The notes beneath the pieces were generated by a model. It did not search any database. It saw nothing but the letters and a program-made list of their open reading frames with translations, and was not told the DNA's origin. 35,869 nucleotides of DNA, from positions 1 through 35,869 of the forward strand of contig JAIRZI010000045.1 in assembly GCA_031267295.1 (NCBI GenBank). The letters are read 5' to 3'. How positions within the stretch are numbered: position 1 is the stretch's first letter; each line of letters starts with the position of its first letter. The translations under genes were made by a program, and so were the position numbers. The stretch comes from Propionibacteriaceae bacterium (GTDB lineage: Bacteria; Actinomycetota; Actinomycetes; Propionibacteriales; Propionibacteriaceae). Shown here in pieces: positions 8,346-15,045 of this stretch.

Positions 8346-11300
8346 TGTTTCACCGCCCGCATCAACGCCGCGCCCTCAACGCCACCGAACAACACCGCGC
8401 TTGGCTCCAACTTGTCGACACCGATGGCCCGTTCCTCGCCGTGCCTGTCCTTAAACGGGTCTGGCCAGACGGCATACCCAATTTCGCCACCATCCATCCC
8501 GAGCGCTACGACCTGCTACATGACAAGTTCAAGACGTTCGGTGCGGCTTTCGATGCTGTCGATGCCGAACCCGAATCCGAAGAGCTTCAAGCCAGCTATC
8601 GACAGACCCGTGACCAGTGGGTCGAGACGGTGCTGCGGGCCGTGGTCGGTTGGGGCGATACGCTCGACTGGGGCGAAACGACGGGCATCCGGGCCACATC
8701 CCCGAACCGGGCTGTAACCATCCACTCCCAGGGCGTGCTGCGCGGCGCGGATGGTATCGGCGCGCTCGTCCATATCGTCGAACGCACCGTCAGCCTCCGC
8801 TCCACCCCCGCCGACCTATGGGCCACGACGCCCATCGACCGGATGGATGCCTTGCTGCGCGCCTCCGGCGTTCCCATCGGCATCGTTACCGACGGCCAAT
8901 GGTGGGGTCTAGTCTGCTCTCGCGAAAGCAGAATGACCGCATCCGGCATCGTCGACGCGCTGACCTGGATTTCCGAGCCGCGCACCCGTGATGCTTTCTT
9001 CACCTTGCTTGATCGGCAGTACATCATCGGAGGCGACCCTGACGAGCTTCTGCCGGAACTGTTCAAGGCATCTGAGACTGAGGCTGAGGAGACCACCGAA
9101 GCGCTGGGGGCGCAGGTTCGCAGCGCCGTTGAACTGCTCATCCAAGCGTTCGCCGAAGCCGCCGTCGAGGCCAAGCGTCGTGGCCAGGGCGACTCGCTGC
9201 CAGACGATCCGCACGCCACCTACGAGGCTGCGGTCACGGTGATGATGCGGGTCGTGTTCTTGCTGTTCGCGGAGGAGCGCGGTCTGCTGCCGTCCGGCGA
9301 CCTATTCGACCAGGGCTACGGCATCGCCCAAGAACTAGCCCGGCTCGAAACCCGCGAAGCCGCTGAGAGTGAGGAGATACTCGACTCCACCACCTTAACC
9401 TGGCACCGGTTGCTCGCCACCAGCCAAGCGCTCTACACCGGTGCGTCGTTCGAGAATCTGCGCATGCCCGCCTACGGTGGCTCCCTATTCGACCCGACCA
9501 GGTTCCCTTTCCTCAACGCCACCACCGAGCAAGGCAGCCTCGCCGTCGCCGTCTCTGACCGCGTCATGCTCCATGTCCTACGCTCTGTCCAGCTTGTCAA
9601 GGTCGGAGGCGAGTCCAGACACATCTCTTTTCGCGACATCGACGTGGAACAAATCGGCTACATCTACGAAGGTTTGCTTGGCTTCACTTGCCGCACCGTC
9701 GGTGAGGTTTACGTTGGCCTGCAAGGCACAGCAGGAGCTGAACCTGATATTCCGCTCGCCAGACTCGAAACACTGCGCGCCGAGAACCCAACCCCCGCCG
9801 CGTTCGCCGATGCCCTGCGCGCCTGGCTGGTCACCGACCAGCCATCAACCAAACCCAAGTCCGCGTCCGCCATTGCCCGCGCCTTGGACGCGCTGCCCGA
9901 CCCGATCATCGTCAGCGCCCTCACTCAGGCCGTCGGCGGCGACACCGACCTGCGCGCCCAGATTGAGCCATGGCTCGGGCTGATTCGCCCCGATTTGCGC
10001 AACCAACCCTTCATCGTCCTGCCTGGCGGGCTACTCGTCAAAGAAACCCCGTCGCGCAAGAACGCCGGAGCGCATTACACGCCCCGCTCTTTGGCCGAGG
10101 AAGTCGTCCTTCATGCGCTCCAGCCGCTTTGCTATTCGCCCGGCCCCTACCAAAGCGCTGACGAAAGCAGATGGGTGCTCAAGGGCTCCGTTGACATCCT
10201 GCGATTACGGATCGCCGACATCGCCTGCGGCTCCGGCGCATTCCTTGTCGCCGCCGCCCGCTACCTCGCCGACCGAATGGTCGAAGCCTGGACTATTGAA
10301 GACCCCTCGAATACCTACCACCGCGACCTCTACAGCCGAGCCATCCGCCAGGTCGTCGCCAAATGTCTCTACGGAGCCGACATCAATGGCATGGCCGTCG
10401 AGATGTGCAAACTATCGCTGTGGTTGGTTTCCCTCAACCCGAAATTGCCTTTCAGCTTCGTCGACGACAAAGTGTTGCACGGCAACTCCCTACTCGGCCT
10501 GACCGACCTTGACCAAATCCGCGAACTCCACATCTACCCGGCGGATGCCCGCAGCAACGGCGACCGGGATGCCCTGTTCTACACCAGCGCCGGGCGCATG
10601 ATGACCCAGCGGATCGACGTCAACGGTGTCATCTCCCGCGTCGCTGAACGTCGCCAACAACTCGCCAGCGAAGTCTCCGAAACCGACCCGGCGCGCACTG
10701 CGACCGCCAAGCGCCGCATCATGGCCGATAACGAACGCGACCTCGTCCAACTGACGACCCTCGCTGATGCCGTCGTGGCTGCCGGACTGCCCCTCGGCGC
10801 GCCCCGAGGCCGCGACAAGGAAACAACCCGCCCCGAGGTCGACCCAGACGGCAACGCCCGCTTCGTCGTCGAACACACCCCCGATGCGAAGCTCCAGACC
10901 AAATACAAGGCGTTGGCCGAGACCGCCAGCGTCGCCTTCCCCAAGAATGGCGACGGAGACCGTTCCGAAATTCTGCGCCTCATCGACACCGGCCTCACTC
11001 CCACCGTCGAAACGGACTATGACCACTGGCGATGCCTACATTGGGTTCTCGCAGTTCCCGACGTGATGGAACGTGGCGGCTTCAATGCCATCATCGGAAA
11101 CCCGCCGTTCTTGGGCGGACAGAAGCTGACCGGGGCTATGGGCACTGATGTGCGCGACTGGTTTGTCAACGTGCTGGCAGAGGGCCGCAGAGGAAGCGCC
11201 GACCTGGTGGCCTACTTCTTCTTGCGTGCCACCTCGCTCTTGCAAGCGAATGGGACTTTGGGGTTGATTGCCACGAATACTGTTGCGCAGGGCGATACTC

Positions 11301-12463
11301 GGGAAGTTGGTCTTGATGCGATGGTTGCGGAGGGGTTCACTATCACCCGCGCTATTCAGTCAAGGTCTTGGCCTGCTGCGAGTGCCAACCTTGAATATGC
11401 TGCCGTCTGGGGTACTCGCGCTGCTGTCGCCGACGCAGTGTCGAGAGTGGCCGACGACAGTCCGGTACGACGCATCAGCACCCTACTCGAACCAGCTGGA
11501 CGAGTCGAAGGTAATCCAGTCAGGTTGGCCGAGAACACAGGCATCGCCTTCCAAGGTTGCATCGTCCTTGGTATGGGATTCGTCATCGAGCCAGAGTTGG
11601 CACATGAGTGGATTGCCGCTGATGCACGCAACGCTGAGGTGTTGCTCCCCTACCTGAACGGTGAGGATTTGAACTCCCGCCCGGATGCCTCGGCATCCCG
11701 GTGGGTCATCGATTTCAACGACCGCAGCGAGGAGGAAGCTGCTAAGTACGAGTTGCCCTATGCGCGCACTTTGGAACTGGTCAAGCCAGAACGGCAACGG
11801 TTGAATGCGGAGGGGTCTTTCGTGCTGCGGAGACCACTACCGGAGCGCTGGTGGCAATACGGAGAGAAGAGACCGGCCATGCGGCAGGCTATCGCCGCTT
11901 TGTCGGAGGTGTTGGTCATCGCGCTTGTCAGCAAGACGGTCATGCCTGTTCGGGTTCCAACGGGACAGGTCTTCAGCCACGCCCTCGGGGTGTTCGCCTC
12001 GGATGACTACAGTGACCAGGCAGTCTTGTCATCAAGCCTGCATCAGGCTTGGGCAATCACTTACGGTTCGGGGATGCGCAACGACCCGCGTTACACGCCA
12101 TCAGATGTGTTCGAGACCTTCGCTCGCCCCGCCGCGACCGGGAGACTTGAGAGTGTCGGGCAGATTCTCGATAGCGAACGGCGGACAATCATGGTTCGCC
12201 GGAATCTGGGCTTGACCAGCCTCTACAACATGGTGAGTGATCCCGACATTACTTCAAGCGGCGACCATGACATCGCTCGACTGCGCGACATACACGTCGA
12301 ACTCGATGACGCAGTCTTGGATGCCTACGGTTGGTCAGACATTGACCTGCAGCGGGGTTTCCATGTCTTCAGACAGATGCGGCGATGGACTGTAAGCCCG
12401 GCCGCTCGAATCGAAATTCTGGGTCGTCTTTTGGAAGAGAACCACCACAGAGGTGATCGATGA
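8345..12463 (+). CDS. drmMI: DISARM class 1 N6-adenine DNA methyltransferase DrmMI (expressed copy, switchable 3' end)
   Basis: This large Type IIG/PglX-like adenine methyltransferase has AdoMet motif I (ADIACGSGAFLVAA, about residue 620) and catalytic motif IV NPPF (IIGNPPFLGG, about 920). Residues after ~1000 form the presumed target-recognition part. In DISARM this enzyme marks host DNA so that the restriction proteins spare it. The ATG at 8345 overlaps the drmD stop by one base (TGATG), suggesting translational coupling; the in-frame ATG at 8333, used in the ORF track, is possible. Codons ~1092-1128 (numbered from 8333) are the left arm of a perfect 111-bp inverted repeat. The ~248 codons beyond it have a diverged, inverted alternative at 12482-13330. 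The gene therefore looks like the active face of an inversion switch. Its end lies 18 bp from the stop of the silent cassette. Confidence 0.9.
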   Translation: MFHRPHQRRALNATEQHRAWLQLVDTDGPFLAVPVLKRVWPDGIPNFATIHPERYDLLHDKFKTFGAAFDAVDAEPESEELQASYRQTRDQWVETVLRAVVGWGDTLDWGETTGIRATSPNRAVTIHSQGVLRGADGIGALVHIVERTVSLRSTPADLWATTPIDRMDALLRASGVPIGIVTDGQWWGLVCSRESRMTASGIVDALTWISEPRTRDAFFTLLDRQYIIGGDPDELLPELFKASETEAEETTEALGAQVRSAVELLIQAFAEAAVEAKRRGQGDSLPDDPHATYEAAVTVMMRVVFLLFAEERGLLPSGDLFDQGYGIAQELARLETREAAESEEILDSTTLTWHRLLATSQALYTGASFENLRMPAYGGSLFDPTRFPFLNATTEQGSLAVAVSDRVMLHVLRSVQLVKVGGESRHISFRDIDVEQIGYIYEGLLGFTCRTVGEVYVGLQGTAGAEPDIPLARLETLRAENPTPAAFADALRAWLVTDQPSTKPKSASAIARALDALPDPIIVSALTQAVGGDTDLRAQIEPWLGLIRPDLRNQPFIVLPGGLLVKETPSRKNAGAHYTPRSLAEEVVLHALQPLCYSPGPYQSADESRWVLKGSVDILRLRIADIACGSGAFLVAAARYLADRMVEAWTIEDPSNTYHRDLYSRAIRQVVAKCLYGADINGMAVEMCKLSLWLVSLNPKLPFSFVDDKVLHGNSLLGLTDLDQIRELHIYPADARSNGDRDALFYTSAGRMMTQRIDVNGVISRVAERRQQLASEVSETDPARTATAKRRIMADNERDLVQLTTLADAVVAAGLPLGAPRGRDKETTRPEVDPDGNARFVVEHTPDAKLQTKYKALAETASVAFPKNGDGDRSEILRLIDTGLTPTVETDYDHWRCLHWVLAVPDVMERGGFNAIIGNPPFLGGQKLTGAMGTDVRDWFVNVLAEGRRGSADLVAYFFLRATSLLQANGTLGLIATNTVAQGDTREVGLDAMVAEGFTITRAIQSRSWPAASANLEYAAVWGTRAAVADAVSRVADDSPVRRISTLLEPAGRVEGNPVRLAENTGIAFQGCIVLGMGFVIEPELAHEWIAADARNAEVLLPYLNGEDLNSRPDASASRWVIDFNDRSEEEAAKYELPYARTLELVKPERQRLNAEGSFVLRRPLPERWWQYGEKRPAMRQAIAALSEVLVIALVSKTVMPVRVPTGQVFSHALGVFASDDYSDQAVLSSSLHQAWAITYGSGMRNDPRYTPSDVFETFARPAATGRLESVGQILDSERRTIMVRRNLGLTSLYNMVSDPDITSSGDHDIARLRDIHVELDDAVLDAYGWSDIDLQRGFHVFRQMRRWTVSPAARIEILGRLLEENHHRGDR
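11606..11716 (+). repeat. 111-bp inverted repeat, left arm (inside drmMI)
   Basis: By direct reading, these 111 bases are identical to the reverse complement of 13220-13330. Identity breaks at both edges: TGAGTGG against GGAGTGG at the start, and GATTTCA against GATTTCG at the end. The arm is exactly 37 codons and lies in the same frame in drmMI and in the silent cassette, so a crossover anywhere within it keeps the reading frame. Confidence 0.97.
11676..11705 (+). other. Candidate serine-recombinase crossover site in drmMI
   Basis: A 14-bp left arm (CCCGCCCGGATGCC) and a 14-bp right arm (GGCATCCCGGTGGG) match as inverted repeats at 12 of 14 positions around a central TC. Serine recombinases bind imperfect palindromes and exchange strands at a central 2-bp overlap. 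A non-palindromic overlap such as TC fixes orientation, so two inverted sites give inversion. The site sits inside the 111-bp repeat. Function is inferred from this organisation and from the adjacent recombinase gene. Confidence 0.55.
11989..12070 (+). repeat. 82-bp inverted repeat, left arm (inside drmMI)
   Basis: A second perfect match to the silent cassette: 11989-12070 equals the reverse complement of 12887-12968. It encodes VFASDDYSDQAVLSSSLHQA and a few more residues, in frame in both copies. The sequence between this block and the 111-bp repeat is much more diverged, so the identity is a local block, not uniform similarity. It contains the palindrome AAGCCTG-CAT-CAGGCTT. Confidence 0.95.
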
Positions 12464-12481
12464 GACACATCCCACGGCGGC

Positions 12482-13342
12482 CTACGAGTTTTGCTTTCCG
12501 TTAGCACGATGATGGTTCTCCTCAAGCAGACGGTCGAGTATCTCCAGCATGACTGCCTCGGAACAAGCCCAACGTCGCGCGCCTCGATATGAATAGAATC
12601 CGTAGTCAAGGCGGAGGTCGCCCCAACCATAGGAAGCGACGACAGCCTCGTCTAACTCTCTATGAATGGCACGAAGGTGCGCTACGTCTGCGTCGGCTGC
12701 GTCTAGCACATCCGGATCGTTGACCAAGTTGTAAAGCTTGGTGAGGCCGAGGGATCGCCGGAGCATGATCTCTTGCCTCGTACCGTCCAGGGTGGCTCCA
12801 ACAGTGCCCAAGCCGACCGTTGACCGTGGGCGAGGGAACGTCTCGAAGACATCGGATGGGGTGTAGCGCACCCTGGTCTCTAACGTCGAACCGTAAGTGA
12901 TTGCCCAAGCCTGATGCAGGCTTGATGACAAGACTGCCTGGTCACTGTAGTCATCCGAGGCGAACACCACGCAGGCATCGCTGAGTACTTGCCCAGTGGG
13001 TACCCGCAGAGGCATGACAGTCTTGCTGACACGCGCGATGACCAACACCTCCGACAAGTCTGCAATCGCTCTGCGCATCGCTGGAGCCCACGCCGCAAAG
13101 AGCCACCAGTTTTCGCGGCGATAGTCGATAGAGACTTTGTCCCGCTGCGGCTTGACATAGTGCAATACTCGGTGGAACGGGAGTAGATACTTAGCCGCTT
13201 CCTCTCGACTCTTCGTGCCGAAATCGATGACCCACCGGGATGCCGAGGCATCCGGGCGGGAGTTCAAATCCTCACCGTTCAGGTAGGGGAGCAACACCTC
13301 AGCGTTGCGTGCATCAGCGGCAATCCACTCCTGCGCCGGCAA
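12482..13342 (-). CDS. Silent alternative C-terminal cassette of drmMI
   Basis: This open frame reads toward drmMI, tail to tail, and its 282 residues from EWIAADARNAEVLL onward parallel the DrmMI C-terminus throughout. Residues 5-41 are identical through the 111-bp repeat, followed by a diverged section, the identical VFASDDYSDQAV block, another diverged section, and a shared RLLEENHHR near the end. The track's start is a TTG just outside the repeat with no ribosome binding site, and there is no methyltransferase catalytic domain, so it is unlikely to be translated alone. Inversion between the 111-bp arms would join it in frame to the DrmMI body, giving a protein of about 1373 residues against 1376 now, counted from 8333. 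The divergent parts probably confer a different DNA recognition specificity; this is inferred from the Type IIG/PglX layout. Confidence 0.85.
   Translation of the reverse strand: MPAQEWIAADARNAEVLLPYLNGEDLNSRPDASASRWVIDFGTKSREEAAKYLLPFHRVLHYVKPQRDKVSIDYRRENWWLFAAWAPAMRRAIADLSEVLVIARVSKTVMPLRVPTGQVLSDACVVFASDDYSDQAVLSSSLHQAWAITYGSTLETRVRYTPSDVFETFPRPRSTVGLGTVGATLDGTRQEIMLRRSLGLTKLYNLVNDPDVLDAADADVAHLRAIHRELDEAVVASYGWGDLRLDYGFYSYRGARRWACSEAVMLEILDRLLEENHHRANGKQNS
12887..12968 (-). repeat. 82-bp inverted repeat, right arm (in the silent cassette)
   Basis: Exact reverse complement of 11989-12070. It could serve homologous recombination or gene conversion between the active and silent copies, producing chimeric C-termini in addition to the whole-cassette swap. 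Confidence 0.95.
13220..13330 (-). repeat. 111-bp inverted repeat, right arm (start of the silent cassette)
   Basis: Exact reverse complement of 11606-11716, checked base by base. The recombinase start codon lies about 43 bp beyond its outer edge. Any recombinase promoter in the outer part of the repeat or in the following 40 bp therefore stays with the gene in both orientations. Confidence 0.97.
13231..13260 (-). other. Candidate serine-recombinase crossover site in the silent cassette
   Basis: Inverted copy of the 30-bp imperfect palindrome at 11676-11705. On the plus strand its central dinucleotide is GA (13245-13246), i.e. TC on the minus strand, so the two sites face each other. Exchange between them would invert the ~1.55 kb from 11691 to 13245. 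Confidence 0.55.
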
Positions 13343-13372
13343 ATGGCAGTTGTAGGGTCAGCATTGTTAAGC

Positions 13373-14695
13373 ATGAACCTAATGAAACAAGTCTGTCGGT
13401 GTGTCCTGTACGCTCGGCTCAGTGTCACCAAAGAAGAATCCGTCTCCATTGCCCGGCAGCTTCAATCCTGTCGCAGCTACGCTCAGGCGCGCGGCTGGGA
13501 AGTCGTTGGTGAGTTTGTTGACGACGGCGTGTCCGCGACAGCGAATCGTCCCGAGGAACGCAAGGGTTGGGCGGCGCTCTTGGCCACAGGCGGCTTTGAT
13601 GCCGTCGTGATTTGGAAAGTGGATCGACTCGCCCGGCGTGTTCTCGACTTCCTGCACGCCGACGAAGCCCTCCAGAGGCGCGGCGCTGGCCTAGTCGCAG
13701 TGGAAGACCCTATTGATATGACCAGCCCCCAGGGTCGGGCTTTCGCCGTCATGCTGGCCGTGTTTGGCGAGATGGAGGCCGAGGCGATGCGGGCGCGAGT
13801 GCGCGCAGCTCGTTCGGCGTTGCTCAAGGTTGGGCGCTGGCCGGGCGGTGGCATCCCGTTCGGTTATCTGTCGGTAGCGAACCCCGATGGGCCGGGACGG
13901 GTGCTCGCGAAGGATGCCGAGCGTATCCACTGGCTGGCTGAGGTGGCGGCGATGGCCTTGTGCGGCGAGGCTGTCAATGCCATCGCCCGATGGCTGACAA
14001 CCGAGGGCGCACCAGTCCCAGGAGAACGCAAAGTGAGTCAGAGCGATCCCATCTGGAACCGGCAGACAGTCTATGGTCTGTTGCGCAACCCCATCCTGGC
14101 TGGGATGCGACCCCACAATCCCGGTCGAGGCAGGCAGGGCGCACGAGTCGACCCGTTCTCTGTCGTCCGTGACGATGTTGGCGTGCCTGTCATCGATGAA
14201 TCGCTAGCAGTTATCACTTTAGATGAATTCACCCAGCTTCAGCAGCTGCTCGATTCCCGTGACCTGCCGCAGGCTCGGAAGCATGGCGAACGGGTGACGA
14301 CCAGTCCGTTCCTCTCCTGTGTGGCTCGCTGCGATGATTGTGACGTGTTTTTGTGCCGGGGTACTAATCAGGGTAGGCCTGTTTTGTCGTGTCCGCAGTG
14401 CCGTCAGACTATAGGTCGTACTGCTCTCGATCCGTACCTTGCTGAACGTCTACTTACCGAACGTGGTGGTGAGCCGCTTGGCGATTCTACTGTCCGAGAT
14501 TGCTGGAATGTTGTCAAGTACAACGAGTCCGCCAAGCGTGACATTCTTCTGACTCAGCTTGATTTCCTGTATATCCGCCGAGGTGTGGTGGGTCGCTACT
14601 TCGATGAGGAGCGCATCATCCTGGCTTGGCGCAGATCTGCCGATCCTGCGCATTCTGGCATCGGCGACGGAAACTGTCATACCTGGCTGGAATAA
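13373..14695 (+). CDS. Serine recombinase (compact large serine recombinase), probable drmMI invertase
   Basis: The N-terminal resolvase domain carries the catalytic serine motif VLYARLS, then SIARQLQSC, VIWKVDRLAR with the conserved Arg residues, and FGEMEAEAMRARV at the start of the long helix. A Recombinase-type DNA-binding domain follows (GIPFGY, then VYGLLRNPILAG). A zinc ribbon follows that (CVARCDDC, then CPQC), and finally a ~90-residue tail. About 440 residues is at the short end for large serine recombinases, but all parts are present. The start is taken at 13373 (MNLMKQVC), since the longer track start at 13343 adds only low-complexity residues; 13382 is also possible. None has a good Shine-Dalgarno sequence. 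Lying between drmMI and drmA and next to inverted copies of the drmMI 3' end, it most likely catalyses inversion. An integrase role for the whole island is the alternative. Confidence 0.85.
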   Translation: MNLMKQVCRCVLYARLSVTKEESVSIARQLQSCRSYAQARGWEVVGEFVDDGVSATANRPEERKGWAALLATGGFDAVVIWKVDRLARRVLDFLHADEALQRRGAGLVAVEDPIDMTSPQGRAFAVMLAVFGEMEAEAMRARVRAARSALLKVGRWPGGGIPFGYLSVANPDGPGRVLAKDAERIHWLAEVAAMALCGEAVNAIARWLTTEGAPVPGERKVSQSDPIWNRQTVYGLLRNPILAGMRPHNPGRGRQGARVDPFSVVRDDVGVPVIDESLAVITLDEFTQLQQLLDSRDLPQARKHGERVTTSPFLSCVARCDDCDVFLCRGTNQGRPVLSCPQCRQTIGRTALDPYLAERLLTERGGEPLGDSTVRDCWNVVKYNESAKRDILLTQLDFLYIRRGVVGRYFDEERIILAWRRSADPAHSGIGDGNCHTWLE

Positions 14696-14721
14696 TGGAG
14701 TCTGGATTGAAGAGGTGACAG

Positions 14722-15045
14722 GTGAACTTGCCAGACAGAGTCAGCGCCGAGGCGGGCGAGCGGGGTGCGGGTGTGTCTTCTGGGTCTGGAGGTGAAGCGG
14801 TGAGAAAGCGCGAGTACTACGAGTTGGAAGCGGCGCGGAACGGGTGGACGGGTCGGGAGTTGGAGCGGCAGGTCGACTCGATGTTGTTTGAGCGGGTGTT
14901 ATTGTCGCAGGACAGGAAATCGGTTATGGAGATGGCTCGGCGGGAGCGTCTACCTGAACGTCCAGCCGAGTTGAAGCGCGAGATCAAGGCGGTCGAAGAG
15001 CAACAGGCCGATGCCGAACAGGAAAGCGAGAGTGAAAATGACTGA
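14722..15045 (+). CDS. Truncated DUF1016_N (YhcG-like) protein
   Basis: This 107-residue ORF starts with GTG, preceded by an AGAGG box at 6 nt. Its middle (REYYELEAARNGWTGRELER, then SMLFERVLLSQDR) resembles the DUF1016 N-terminal domain of YhcG-family proteins, which are normally ~350 residues and end in a PD-(D/E)XK nuclease domain. Here the family's first ~100 residues and the whole nuclease domain are missing, replaced by a Glu-rich tail ending ESESEND. The stop overlaps the drmA start region (ATG at 15038), so it may be translated and coupled to drmA. It could be a stump left by past recombination or a small adapted accessory protein. It is not a standard DISARM component as far as I know. 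Confidence 0.55.
   Translation: MNLPDRVSAEAGERGAGVSSGSGGEAVRKREYYELEAARNGWTGRELERQVDSMLFERVLLSQDRKSVMEMARRERLPERPAELKREIKAVEEQQADAEQESESEND

Noticed and set aside
13373-14695. Recombinase as the integrase of the whole island
   Set aside because: Possible, but it lies in mid-operon rather than at an island end, and it directly abuts a perfect inverted repeat with a palindromic site. Inversion explains the context better; kept only as an alternative.
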